Shown here: in pieces, positions 52,626 to 61,133 of the stretch
Numbering within the stretch: the first letter of the stretch is position 1
How the letters are laid out: the number at the start of each line of letters is the position of its first letter
NCBI RefSeq assembly: GCF_022430545.2
Contig: NZ_CP092488.2
Coordinates: 3,038,001 to 3,102,000, forward strand
Direction: 5' to 3'
Source of the DNA: Mycobacterium paraterrae
GTDB taxonomy: Bacteria > Actinomycetota > Actinomycetes > Mycobacteriales > Mycobacteriaceae
Length of the DNA stretch: 64,000 nucleotides
Translations under genes and position numbers: made by a program
Notes under the pieces: generated by a model
What the model was told of the DNA's origin: nothing
Seen by the model: the letters and a program-made list of their open reading frames with translations, nothing else
Database searches by the model: none

Positions 52626-54146
52626 CTACTTCATGGTCGGGATGGAGAACTCCGCGCCATCCTTGATGCCCGACGGCCACCGCTCGGTGACGGTCTTGAC
52701 CTTGGTGTAGAACTGGATCGACGCGGGGCCGTGCTGGTTCAGGTCGCCGAAGCCGGACCGCTTCCAGCCGCCGAAGGTGTGGTAGGCGACCGGCACCGGG
52801 ATCGGCACGTTCACGCCGACCATGCCGACCTGCACCCGGGACACGAAGTCGCGGGCCGCGTCGCCGTCGCGGGTGAAAATTGCCACGCCGTTGCCGTATT
52901 CGTGTTCGGTGGGCAGGCGCAACGCGTCTTCGTAATCGTGCGCGCGGACGATGCACAGCACGGGACCGAAGATCTCGTCGGTGTAGATCGACATGTCGGT
53001 GGTGACGTGATCGAACAATGTCGGCCCGATGAAGAAGCCCTTCTCCAGGCTCTGGTCGTCAAAGGTGAGCTCGTCGGTGGTGCGCTCGCGGCCGTCGACC
53101 ACCAGGTCGGCGCCGGCCTCGACGCCCTGGACGATGTAGTCGCGCACCCGTTTGAGGGCGGCCTCGGTGACCAGCGGGCCGTAGTCGGCCTTCGGGTCCA
53201 GGCTGTGGCCGACCCGCAACTGGTTGATGCGCTCAACCAGCCTGTTGCGCAACCGGTTTGCCGTCTCTTCCCCGACGGGAACGGCGACGCTGATCGCCAT
53301 GCAACGCTCACCCGCGCTGCCGTAGCCGGCCCCGATCAGCGCGTCGACCGCTTGGTCGAGGTCGGCGTCCGGGAGGACGATCATGTGGTTTTTGGCGCCG
53401 CCGAAGCACTGCGAGCGCTTGCCATTGGCGGCCGCGGTCTCGTAGATGTACTGCGCGATGTCGGAGCTGCCGACGAATCCGACGGCCTCGATGTCCGGGT
53501 GATGCAGGATCGCGTCGACGGCTTCCTTATCGCCCTGGACCACCTGGAACACACCGGGGGGAAGGCCCGCTTCGAGAAACAGCTCGGCCAGACGGACCGG
53601 CACCGACGGGTCGCGCTCGGAAGGCTTGAGAATGAACGCGTTTCCGCATGCGAGCGCGGGGCCGGCCTTCCACAGCGGGATCATCGCCGGGAAGTTGAAC
53701 GGCGTGATGCCCGCGACCACGCCGAGCGGCTGGCGGATCGAGTAGACGTCGATGCCCGTGCCGGCGCCCTCGGTGAACTCGCCTTTGAGTAAATGCGGGA
53801 TCCCGATGGCGAATTCGATGACCTCGACGCCGCGCTGAATGTCGCCCTTGGCGTCCGGGACGGTCTTGCCGTGTTCCAGGGAAAGGAGTTCGGCCAACTC
53901 TTCCACGTTCGCGTTGACCAACTCGACGAACTTCATCATGACCCTGGCACGGCGCTGGGGGTTGTAGGCGGCCCATTCCCGTTGCGCCTTCTTGGCCGAA
54001 GCCACCGCGGTGTCGACGTCAGCGGCCGAGGCCAGCAGCACCTGTGCCTGCACCTCGCCCGTGCTCGGGTTGAGCACATCGGCGGTCCGGGTCGAAGACA
54101 GGTCGCTACGGCGCCCGTCGATGAAATGCGGAATCTTCTGAGTCAT
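52626..54146 (-). CDS. mmsA: Methylmalonate-semialdehyde dehydrogenase (CoA-acylating)
   Basis: The 506-residue aldehyde dehydrogenase converts methylmalonate semialdehyde to propionyl-CoA. It has the NAD-binding GITPFNFPAMIPLWKAGPALACGN, the GSSDIAQYIY segment and catalytic Cys282 in GSAGERCMAIS, the context typical of MmsA. It is the first gene of the operon; a 36-bp palindrome lies 28 bases upstream. Confidence 0.95.
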   Translation of the reverse strand: MTQKIPHFIDGRRSDLSSTRTADVLNPSTGEVQAQVLLASAADVDTAVASAKKAQREWAAYNPQRRARVMMKFVELVNANVEELAELLSLEHGKTVPDAKGDIQRGVEVIEFAIGIPHLLKGEFTEGAGTGIDVYSIRQPLGVVAGITPFNFPAMIPLWKAGPALACGNAFILKPSERDPSVPVRLAELFLEAGLPPGVFQVVQGDKEAVDAILHHPDIEAVGFVGSSDIAQYIYETAAANGKRSQCFGGAKNHMIVLPDADLDQAVDALIGAGYGSAGERCMAISVAVPVGEETANRLRNRLVERINQLRVGHSLDPKADYGPLVTEAALKRVRDYIVQGVEAGADLVVDGRERTTDELTFDDQSLEKGFFIGPTLFDHVTTDMSIYTDEIFGPVLCIVRAHDYEDALRLPTEHEYGNGVAIFTRDGDAARDFVSRVQVGMVGVNVPIPVPVAYHTFGGWKRSGFGDLNQHGPASIQFYTKVKTVTERWPSGIKDGAEFSIPTMK

Positions 54147-54173
54147 GGGTGTCCCTCGGACATAGAACGTCAG

Positions 54174-54209
54174 CAGTCAGGTTACTAGGACATCCTAGTA
54201 ACCTGACTG
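54174..54209. promoter_or_regulatory. 36-bp perfect palindrome upstream of mmsA, likely operator
   Basis: Two 17-base arms (CAGTCAGGTTACTAGGA and its exact complement) are separated by two bases. The palindrome lies 28 bases upstream of the mmsA ATG and 43 bases past the DUF732 gene stop. No T-run follows on either strand, which speaks against a simple terminator. The position fits an operator overlapping the mmsA promoter; the regulator is not identified. Confidence 0.65.
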
Positions 54210-54252
54210 CACCGGTGGCAAGGGCGCTGGCAGAGGCGTTGAGCGGGCTCGC

Positions 54253-54597
54253 CTACGACGCTGCGCGGCCCGCGCGTCCAGGACAGAAAGCTTGGGTGGA
54301 CACCCGAACGAACAAGACCATCGAGCGCTGGTATTGGTCGAGCGGGTTGATCGGGGCATCGTCGTATGCGGCATACGCAAGCTTGTCCGCGATGTCGGCC
54401 GGCGATTCCCCGTTGGCGAGGTCCGCACATACCTGATGACCGGCCGCGATGACGCTGGGGATGCCGTCGTTGGCCGGGATGCCTGCACTGTCGAGCATGG
54501 CTAGGAAGTTGTCGTCTTGGGAGGTGGCGAATGCCGGGGGCGCCCATGCGACTGCAGCGCAAACGAAGGCCGCACCGATCATTGGCGAGGGCTTCAC
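54253..54597 (-). CDS. DUF732 secreted protein (third of a tandem)
   Basis: A 114-residue secreted protein with a signal peptide ending near PPAFA and a DUF732-like domain: DDNFLAMLDSAGIPANDGIPSVIAAGHQVCADLANGES, with a second cysteine in TQAFCPG. The GTG at 54597 overlaps the stop of the upstream DUF732 gene; ATG 54582 would shorten the signal peptide. Function of DUF732 proteins is unknown. Confidence 0.75.
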   Translation of the reverse strand: MKPSPMIGAAFVCAAVAWAPPAFATSQDDNFLAMLDSAGIPANDGIPSVIAAGHQVCADLANGESPADIADKLAYAAYDDAPINPLDQYQRSMVLFVRVSTQAFCPGRAGRAAS

Positions 54598-54950
54598 TGC
54601 AGTGCTTGTCCGCCCGGATGGGTGGTCTGCCAGATCTGCCCGCCGGAGTGGTCGCGTTCTGGGCACAGGTAGTGCATTGCGTCCGCGACGAACACCGTCG
54701 ACTGGTTGTCGTCCAGCCTTGTCTGCTCGTGCACGGCCGTGCCGACTTCGTCCCCGTTCATGGTGGCAAGCAAATCGCAAGCACTGTGGGCCGACGTCAG
54801 TAGGACGGCATCGGAGGGCCCCGCGATTCCGTCGGCTTTGAGTTGGGCCAGCAAGGCGTCGTCAGGCGAGGCATGCGCCAGCGGTGCGGCGAACAGCGCG
54901 ACCCCGGTCATCGCTGTCGCGGCCCACCGCTTTGCCCGCCGTTTCGTCAT
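54594..54950 (-). CDS. DUF732 secreted protein (second of a tandem)
   Basis: A 118-residue protein with a basic start (MTKRRAKRW), a hydrophobic signal stretch ending near LAHA, and a DUF732-like domain (DDALLAQLKADGIAGPSDAVLLTSAHSACDLL with a second Cys in MHYLCPERD). It overlaps the next DUF732 gene by four bases and lies 33 bases after the third one. Confidence 0.78.
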   Translation of the reverse strand: MTKRRAKRWAATAMTGVALFAAPLAHASPDDALLAQLKADGIAGPSDAVLLTSAHSACDLLATMNGDEVGTAVHEQTRLDDNQSTVFVADAMHYLCPERDHSGGQIWQTTHPGGQALQ

Positions 54951-54983
54951 CCCTCAGGAATACCGCACTCGAACCATCGGGCG

Positions 54984-55442
54984 TTAGTCGCCGCCACCGG
55001 TGTGGTTGGCGCTGGTCTTGCTGTGGTCTTCGGTTTTGAGCACGGTCGTCTCGTCCTCGCCGGTGCCTTTACCGGGAGCGTTGCCCTTGAGGTATTTCTT
55101 GCCGGGCTCGCCACCCTCGTCGAGTTGCTTCGGGCAGTACGCCTTCGCCGAGATCACCGCGAATTGCGCGGCACCGTTCTCGGTGAGAGCCGGATTGCTC
55201 TCCTGCAGGTGCTGAATGAGATGCAAGCCGTGCATCCCGTTGTGCAGTGCACCGCACACGGCCTGGCCCGCGCTGACGGCCTGCCCCGGATCGGAGAAGC
55301 CGATTCCGACCTTCTTCAAGTCGGCGATGAACGCGCCGTTGTTGTCGTCGGTGGCCGGCTCGTCGACGCCGGGTTCGGCGTGTGCCGGCGTGGCGAGCGC
55401 CAGACCCAGCGATATGCCGACCAGAGCGAGTAGTTGTTTCAT
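54984..55442 (-). CDS. DUF732 secreted protein with charged tail (first of a tandem)
   Basis: A 152-residue protein with a clear signal peptide (MKQLLALVGISLGLALATPAHA) and a full DUF732 domain: AFIADLKKVGIGFSDPGQAVSAGQAVCGALHNGM and ISAKAYCPKQL holding the two conserved cysteines. An extra tail of about 40 residues is rich in Gly, Lys, Thr and His. It lies nine bases downstream of a PPE gene. Confidence 0.82.
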   Translation of the reverse strand: MKQLLALVGISLGLALATPAHAEPGVDEPATDDNNGAFIADLKKVGIGFSDPGQAVSAGQAVCGALHNGMHGLHLIQHLQESNPALTENGAAQFAVISAKAYCPKQLDEGGEPGKKYLKGNAPGKGTGEDETTVLKTEDHSKTSANHTGGGD

Positions 55443-55451
55443 CGATCCCCC

Positions 55452-56858
55452 TTAACCTGTTTCAGTTGCGGCCTTTTGGACCGCTGCCGTGGCTTTGCCG
55501 TCGGTGAGATGCACGGCGTGGATGCCTGGTTTTGTCGACAGCTTGGCGACCAGGTCGTCGAGTCCGGCCTCGTCGACGTTCCAGTGCTGGACCTCGTCGG
55601 GTGCCTCTTGCAGCTTCGCGATGACCTTGTCCAACGGGACCGGCCCCTTCGAGCGCGTCGGTGTCACCACCTTGGCGCGTACACCCGTCGAGGCGACGAC
55701 GCGAGATGCGGGGCTCCCCAGCGCACCGCCGGCCAAGCTGCCCAAGGTGGCCTGGTTGAGCGCGCTCAGCGGCGCTTCCATGGTGGGAGCGGCCGTCGCG
55801 GCAAAGGCGCCGTCCGGCAAGGAGGTTGCGGCGAGCCTGATCGCCGGGGTCGCTCCGGCCCAGCTGGGCGGCACCGACAGCTTGCCGATCGTGTGCGCGC
55901 CGCCGATCGCTGCCGCCGCGGCTTTGGGTGCGATACCGAGGCCGCCGGCATGTCCCGGTGACGAGAGCCCGGCGCCCAGCGATCCGAGCCCGATGCCGTG
56001 GCTCCACGGCTGGTAGACGAAGAAGTTCTTCCACTGCGAGATGCCCATGCTGGTCGAGCTGTTGACGACGTTGGTGTACGTCGCCTGACTTCCGACGCTG
56101 TTGGCGAAGCTGAACACGCCCTGGTACAGCGACTGCAGGTTGGAGCCGCCCGGGATGAGGCCGAACGCGTTGGTGAAGAAGTTCGTGTAGGAGGTATTGA
56201 GATTGGTCAGGGCCGTCGAGAACGAGTTCGTGATGGTCTCGATCTCGGTGAGGATTCCCGAGGGGTCCAACGGTGCCGCGGCGGCGGCCTGCGTGGCGGC
56301 AGCCTGCGCGGCGGTCCCGCTTGGGTTGGTCGTCTCCGGCGCCTCGGTGAACGAGCCCAATCCCGACGTCGCCGATTGCGACGATGCCGAGTACCCGGTG
56401 ATGGCAGCCACGTCCTGTGCCCAGAACTGCTCGTACTCCGCTTCGAGGGCGGCGATCGCCGCGTTGTACTGGCCGAAGATGTTGGCCTGCAACAGCGTCA
56501 GCAATTCAGCGCGGTTTGTCGCGATCTCGGCCGGCGGAACGGTCGCCGCCAACGCCGTGTCGTAGGCGCTGGCCGCGGCCCGGGCTTGGCCCGCGGTCTG
56601 CTCTGCCTGGCCGGACGTCGTCGACAACCAGGACACGAACGGCGCGGCGGCCGCGGCTGCGGCCTCAGCCGACGGGCCGGTCCAGTCGCCGCCGACCAGG
56701 CCGGCAATTGTCGACTCGAATTGGGTTGCGGTCGACTGCAATTCGCTGGACAACGCGTCCCAGGCCGCGGCCGCGGTCTGGAGCGACTCCGCTCCCGGAC
56801 CGGCGTAGATCTTGGCGGAGATCAGCTCCGGCGGCTGCGCTGCGAAATCGAAAACCAT
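55452..56858 (-). CDS. PPE family protein, SVP type, with extra C-terminal domain
   Basis: The 468-residue protein starts MVFDFAAQPPELISAKIYAGPG. It has a WxG motif (GDWTGPSAE, around residue 58) and the SVP-subfamily motif GKLSVPPSWAGATP near residue 325. Beyond the usual end there are about 70 residues of a more polar segment (DKVIAKLQEAPDEVQHWNVDEAG). It is probably exported by ESX-5, to which SVP-type PPEs belong. It follows a second PPE gene 12 bases upstream. Confidence 0.9.
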   Translation of the reverse strand: MVFDFAAQPPELISAKIYAGPGAESLQTAAAAWDALSSELQSTATQFESTIAGLVGGDWTGPSAEAAAAAAAPFVSWLSTTSGQAEQTAGQARAAASAYDTALAATVPPAEIATNRAELLTLLQANIFGQYNAAIAALEAEYEQFWAQDVAAITGYSASSQSATSGLGSFTEAPETTNPSGTAAQAAATQAAAAAPLDPSGILTEIETITNSFSTALTNLNTSYTNFFTNAFGLIPGGSNLQSLYQGVFSFANSVGSQATYTNVVNSSTSMGISQWKNFFVYQPWSHGIGLGSLGAGLSSPGHAGGLGIAPKAAAAAIGGAHTIGKLSVPPSWAGATPAIRLAATSLPDGAFAATAAPTMEAPLSALNQATLGSLAGGALGSPASRVVASTGVRAKVVTPTRSKGPVPLDKVIAKLQEAPDEVQHWNVDEAGLDDLVAKLSTKPGIHAVHLTDGKATAAVQKAATETG

Positions 56859-56870
56859 TGCTGACTCTCC

Positions 56871-58205
56871 TTATTCCGCGCTCGGCGGGATGACGATGAT
56901 GGTGGCGCTGGTGGCGATCTCGTCGGCCGCCACCGCGCCGGGGACGCGGTAACCCTGACCAACGGCCGCGCGGGTGGCGGTACCGCCGATGGCCCGTCCG
57001 GCGAGGCTGGATAGCGCCGTCTGGCCGAACATGCCGGGCTGGGCGAGTCCCATCTCGGGGGCCGCGTCGACCGCGGATGCCTCCATCTCGGCCGCGACCG
57101 AGCGGACCGCGGGTGTGGCGGCGGCCCAGTTCTGCGGCACCGACAGCGAACCGATGTAACTGGCCCGCCCGACCGATGCCAGCGTCTCGGCGCTGCCCGC
57201 CCCGGAGTACGAACCGCTCAGCAGCCCGCTGTGCAGCAACGGCGACAGCGCCCCGGTGATGGGAGTCGGGTGGAGTAGCGGCCCGATGCCCTGAATGCCG
57301 ACACCGAGGCCCGGGATGCTGATAGACGCCTGGTAGAAGCTCCTGATCGCGCCGGAGGCATACCCCAAGGGGCTGAACGGCCCGGCGAGGAACGTGCTGA
57401 TGCTGCTGTTCAGCGCGCTGATCAACTTCGACACGCTCGACACGCCGCCCGTCACGTCCGGGGGCAGCGTCGCCGTGATGGCCGGTATTCCCAGCGAGTT
57501 GATGAACGCGGTCTGAGCGGCCGTCAATTGTGTGCTGAAGCTGGTGATGTCGGTGTTCAGCGTCGTCAACTGGGTGTTGATCTGCGTCAGGAACGCCAGG
57601 AGATCGCTCGTGGCGTCAGCGGGCTGGGATGCCGCTGCCTGCGCGGTGGACGCCGCCTGGCTGGCCTGCCCGCTGTCGTTCGTCGTGGCTGGTGCCTCAG
57701 TGATGGCCGGCAGCTGGGTCGCCGCCCCCGCGGCGCCGGCGTAGGCGTACATCGCTCCCGCATCCTGAGCCCAGAATTCGGCGTAGGCGGCCTCAGTCGC
57801 GGCGATGGCCGGTGTGTTGATGCCGAGGAAGTTGGTGGCGACCAACGCCGCCAGCAAGGCGCGGTTTGCCGCAATGACCGGCGGCGGGATGCTGGCGGCG
57901 AACGCAGCCTCGTAGGCGGCTGCGGCAGCCTGTGCCTGCGCCGCCGTCTGCTCGGCTTGGGCTGCGGTCGTGCTCAACCACGCGGTGTACGGCGCCGCCG
58001 CGCTGGCTGCAGCCTGCGACGAGGGCCCCTGCCAACTCGAGGTCAACTCGGTGAGCGTGGAGGCGTAACCGGCCGCGGTGGTCTGCAGCTCGCTCGCCAG
58101 CGCCTCCCACGCCGCGGCGGCGGCCAGCAGCGGCGCCGACCCCGGACCCGTGTAGATCTTGCCGGAGTTGATCTCCGGCGGTAGCGCCCCGAAATCGAAA
58201 ACCAT
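56871..58205 (-). CDS. PPE family protein, SVP type
   Basis: The 444-residue protein starts MVFDFGALPPEINSGKIYTGPG and has the WxG motif (SSWQGPSSQ), the ATNFLGINTPAIAATEAAYAEFWAQD segment and the SVP motif GSLSVPQNWAAATP near residue 345. I use the ATG at 58205, the standard PPE start; the frame stays open for 32 codons upstream. It is the first gene of a PPE-PPE-DUF732 run, divergent from the PE gene. Confidence 0.92.
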   Translation of the reverse strand: MVFDFGALPPEINSGKIYTGPGSAPLLAAAAAWEALASELQTTAAGYASTLTELTSSWQGPSSQAAASAAAPYTAWLSTTAAQAEQTAAQAQAAAAAYEAAFAASIPPPVIAANRALLAALVATNFLGINTPAIAATEAAYAEFWAQDAGAMYAYAGAAGAATQLPAITEAPATTNDSGQASQAASTAQAAASQPADATSDLLAFLTQINTQLTTLNTDITSFSTQLTAAQTAFINSLGIPAITATLPPDVTGGVSSVSKLISALNSSISTFLAGPFSPLGYASGAIRSFYQASISIPGLGVGIQGIGPLLHPTPITGALSPLLHSGLLSGSYSGAGSAETLASVGRASYIGSLSVPQNWAAATPAVRSVAAEMEASAVDAAPEMGLAQPGMFGQTALSSLAGRAIGGTATRAAVGQGYRVPGAVAADEIATSATIIVIPPSAE

Positions 58206-58858
58206 CCGTGTCCCTCGCTCGGCTGTGTGGTCCCCAGAGCCCCGCGCCGGTACGCGCAGGGCGATTGAAAGCTTCACGAAGCGTTCCTCCGCAGCTGGCA
58301 ATTCAGTGCACAGCGCCTGGCAGCTGCCTGGAACGATTCCGCAGCCAGAAGATTAGTGAGACTCAGCGGTTCGACGGACCGAGCTGTCGTACGGCGGGGT
58401 CGAAACGCCGGCGCTGGTGTGCCGCTCCGACCTTGCCGAAGGTGGGCGCGACTGGTCGTGAAAACAGGCCTTCAGCTGCGCTATTGGAGGGGCGAGTGGT
58501 GGCATCGATCCGGCTCGCAAAAAGTGAATGGCAGGGGGCCAACAATAAAAATCTGGTTATCCAAAATCCCGGACCCCGCGGGCTCGGTCAGACCGCGCGG
58601 ACGAGGCTCGTTGCCAGCGTTTTTTACGGTGAGATTCTTAACGGCGGCTGTGAGCGGGAGTATGGCGGCGCCGACGGTGTTCGAGCACCTCGATACGCAC
58701 GCGGGCCGGCCGGGTACGACGCCCGCGGCATCGTGAGATCGGCCGGCACTGGCCTCCTCGTCTTCCCATCCGGCATAGTTGGTCTTACGGTTCTCGCACA
58801 GGCCACCGTTAGACCGCTTCGCGCGCCGTCGCGAAGTTCGTATTGAGGAGACATGCAC
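58206..58858. other. Divergent intergenic region, PPE / PE
   Basis: This 653-base spacer holds the promoters of the PPE run and the PE gene. A short stretch near 58540-58570 is clearly more AT-rich than the surroundings. Open frames on both strands here are long for chance but lack ribosome sites and protein-like composition, so none is called. The PE ribosome site GAGGAG is at 58845-58850. Confidence 0.4.
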
Positions 58859-59158
58859 ATGTCATTCGTGACCACTCAGCCCGAAGCCCTGAGCTCGGCA
58901 GCGACCGCCCTGGGCGGCATTGGCTCGTCCTTCTCGGCCCAGAATGCCGCCGCGGCCGGCCCGACGACCGGCGTCGTACCTGCTGCGGCCGACGAAGTGT
59001 CGGCGTTGACCGCTGCCCAGTTCGCCGCTCACGCGCAGCTCTACCAAGCCGTCGCCGCCCAGGCGGCCGCGATTCACGAGCAGTTCGTGAACACGCTGGG
59101 CACCAGCGCCGGTTCCTACGCAGCGACCGAGGCCGCCAACGCCGCGTCAGCTGGCTAG
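58859..59158 (+). CDS. PE family protein
   Basis: A 99-residue PE protein consisting only of the PE domain: MSFVTTQPEALSSAATALGG with Pro8-Glu9, then AAADEVSALTAAQFAAHAQLYQAVAAQAAAIHEQF and the YxxxE-like ending SYAATEAANA (Y in SYAAT). Start chosen at 58859, eight bases after GAGGAG; an ATG at 58853 is only two bases from that site. Its partner may be one of the divergent PPE proteins. A strong terminator follows. Confidence 0.93.
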   Translation: MSFVTTQPEALSSAATALGGIGSSFSAQNAAAAGPTTGVVPAAADEVSALTAAQFAAHAQLYQAVAAQAAAIHEQFVNTLGTSAGSYAATEAANAASAG

Positions 59159-59170
59159 CACCTACCTTTC

Positions 59171-59212
59171 CGTCGGCCGGGCACCTTAACGGTGTCCGGC
59201 CGACGTCTTTTT
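59171..59212 (+). terminator. Intrinsic terminator after the PE gene
   Basis: A 15-base stem (CGTCGGCCGGGCACC / GGTGTCCGGCCGACG, one G-U pair, 5-base loop) is followed directly by TCTTTTT. It lies 12 bases past the PE stop. Such a complete hairpin with T-run is uncommon in mycobacteria. Confidence 0.9.
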
Positions 59213-59270
59213 GTCCAAGTACGCTGCACGATTGGACGGTGTGCTCCACACACGACAGGTAGGAACAGCG

Positions 59271-60503
59271 GTGGCGGAATCCGTGTCGATTGCGACGACA
59301 GCCTTGGCCGAAGCCGAACGTCTGGTGCAGGGGGGCGAGTTCGCGGCTGCCGTTACCGTGCTGGAGGACGTCGTCGATGACGACCCGACGCTCCCGGTGC
59401 TGTACCTGTTGGCATCCACCACCCTGGAACTCGGTGAGCTCGACAAGGCGTTGCATTACGCCACGCGCGCGGTGGACACCGACCCGTCGTCCGCGCCTGC
59501 TCACGATGCGCTCGCGAGAGTGTATGTCGCGCAGGAGAATTACGGCCTGGCGCTGTCGGAGCTCGAACAGGTCGCCGCCCTCGGTCGCGAGGAGCGCCTC
59601 GCGGCAGCGCCCGCTCAATACTCGGTTCCGGCTCATTTCGCCCTGCACAATGTCGAACAGCTCGAGCACATCATGGCCAGCAACGACCAGCAGCAGGCGT
59701 CCGTCAACGGATTCGTCAGTGGGCTCGAAGGTATGCGTCAGGGCCTGAGCGAGGTCATCGATGCCGCTGACGGCGAGCCGCCGTGGATATCGCTGAACCC
59801 GATCAACGGCCGGATGCTCGCCGACCCGCCCTACGTGAGGGTTGCCGAGGAGCGACTGCCCTCATACCTGAACCCGGCTGTCGACTACGTGCCTATCCGG
59901 CAAGAACTCGCGGCCGGCAGAGAAGTTCAGGTGATCGACGACTTCTTGACACCGGACGCACTGGCACAGCTGCGACGGTTTTGCCTCGAATCCACGGTCT
60001 GGCGGCACGCCTACCCGTTCGGCTACGTCGGGGCGTTTCCCCAACACGGATTCGCCAGCGTCTCCCTTTTCGCGGTCGCAGAGGAGTTCGCTGCGGCGAT
60101 GGGTGAGCCATTCGCCGACTTCCAGTTGGCCGCCTGGTGGGCCTTCGTCTACGACGGCCATCTGCCGGGTACCGACATCCACGGCGATGACGCCGACTAC
60201 TCGCTGAACGTGTGGATCACCCCCGATTCGGCGAACCTCGACCCGGACAGCGGCGGCCTGGTGATGTGGGACAAGAAGGCGCCCAGCGACTGGAGTTACG
60301 ACGACTACAACTCCGGCGGCGAGAAGGTTCGCGAGTTCCTCGAGGCGCAGAACGCGGAATCGACCGTGATTCCCTATCGAGAGAACCGCGCAGTCCTGTT
60401 CGAGGGACACCTCTTTCACAAGACCGACGACTTCACGTTCGCACCCGGATATCTCAACCGGCGACGCAGCGTAACCATCCTGTTCCGCCGCCGCAAAGGC
60501 TAG
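59271..60503 (+). CDS. TPR domain plus 2OG-Fe(II) oxygenase
   Basis: A protein of about 410 residues. Residues 5-105 contain TPR-like helices (LPVLYLLASTTLELGELDKALHYATRAVDTDPSSAPAHDALARVYVAQENYGLA). The C-terminal part is a dioxygenase with H304-x-D306 (DIHGDDADYSLNVWI), a distal histidine in FEGHLFHKTD (H380 or H383) and Arg in NRRRSVTILF. It would hydroxylate a substrate using oxygen and 2-oxoglutarate. I place the start at GTG 59271 after AGGAAC; TTG 59211 lies in the terminator T-run. Confidence 0.82.
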   Translation: MAESVSIATTALAEAERLVQGGEFAAAVTVLEDVVDDDPTLPVLYLLASTTLELGELDKALHYATRAVDTDPSSAPAHDALARVYVAQENYGLALSELEQVAALGREERLAAAPAQYSVPAHFALHNVEQLEHIMASNDQQQASVNGFVSGLEGMRQGLSEVIDAADGEPPWISLNPINGRMLADPPYVRVAEERLPSYLNPAVDYVPIRQELAAGREVQVIDDFLTPDALAQLRRFCLESTVWRHAYPFGYVGAFPQHGFASVSLFAVAEEFAAAMGEPFADFQLAAWWAFVYDGHLPGTDIHGDDADYSLNVWITPDSANLDPDSGGLVMWDKKAPSDWSYDDYNSGGEKVREFLEAQNAESTVIPYRENRAVLFEGHLFHKTDDFTFAPGYLNRRRSVTILFRRRKG

Positions 60504-60518
60504 TCACGGGCTGCTCCG

Positions 60519-60527
60519 TGTAACCCG
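60519..60527 (+). promoter_or_regulatory. TGTAACCCG element upstream of the ECF sigma gene
   Basis: TGTAACCCG lies 66 bases before the sigma start and recurs at 61835 before the cupredoxin gene. In both places CTAT follows. A shared element before a sigma gene and a nearby gene suggests a self-recognised ECF promoter -35, but no clear -10 was fixed. Confidence 0.4.
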
Positions 60528-60593
60528 AGACGCTATGGACCACTGACAGGCAAGATTCTCGGCGGAGCCACGCTTTCGACAGGCAGGCAGCAT

Positions 60594-61133
60594 GTGACGG
60601 CACACGGTGATTCTGTCGCCCCGCGACCGCTGCGGTTGGTGCCCGGCGACGGATACCCGGACTGGGAAGCGGTCTACCAGGACAACGCCACCTGGGTATA
60701 CCGCACGATCTATGCCCGCGTCGGCAACCGGGCCGACGCCGAGGACCTCACCGCAGAGGTGTTCCTCGCCGCGTTGCGGCCCCTGCGATTGACGGCCAGT
60801 GTCGGCGAGATCCGCGGCTATCTGCGGACCACCGCGCGAACCGTGCTGGCCGCCCATTGGCGCGAGACGTTGGGCCGCGAGATCACCTCGATCGACGATA
60901 TCGAGCAGCCACCCGAAAGCGAGCAGGCCATCAGCACCGCGCCGCAGCGGGTCGCCGGTGTCCTCGCACAGTTGCCGGACAACTATCGACGAATCCTGGA
61001 ACTTCGCTTCCTGCACAACCGTTCGATCAAGGAGTCGGCGGCCGAACTAGGGGTTAGTGTCGCCAATGCCAAGGTGCTCCAGCATCGGGCGTTGCGACTG
61101 GCCGCGCAGGTCAACGAAGAGGGCGGATCATGA
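60594..61133 (+). CDS. ECF RNA polymerase sigma factor
   Basis: The 179-residue protein has region 2 around residues 24-90 (WEAVYQDNATWVYRTIYARVGNRADAEDLTAEVFLAAL) and region 4 around 118-170 (VLAQLPDNYRRILELRFLHNRSIKESAAELGVSVANAKVLQHRALRLA). The helix-turn-helix variant ANAKVLQHRA differs from the SigL pair. GTG start. It overlaps the following Rieske gene by four bases (ATGA). No ordinary anti-sigma gene is adjacent. Confidence 0.92.
   Translation: MTAHGDSVAPRPLRLVPGDGYPDWEAVYQDNATWVYRTIYARVGNRADAEDLTAEVFLAALRPLRLTASVGEIRGYLRTTARTVLAAHWRETLGREITSIDDIEQPPESEQAISTAPQRVAGVLAQLPDNYRRILELRFLHNRSIKESAAELGVSVANAKVLQHRALRLAAQVNEEGGS

Noticed and set aside
51603..53792. A 729-codon plus-strand open frame
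   Set aside because: It lies antisense to fadE9 and mmsA, both of which have complete catalytic motifs. Its composition is typical of an antisense shadow, with no start signal.
58208..58846. A 212-codon plus-strand frame in the PPE/PE spacer
   Set aside because: It crosses an AT-rich stretch, has no ribosome site and shows no protein-like pattern. It probably reflects high GC content.
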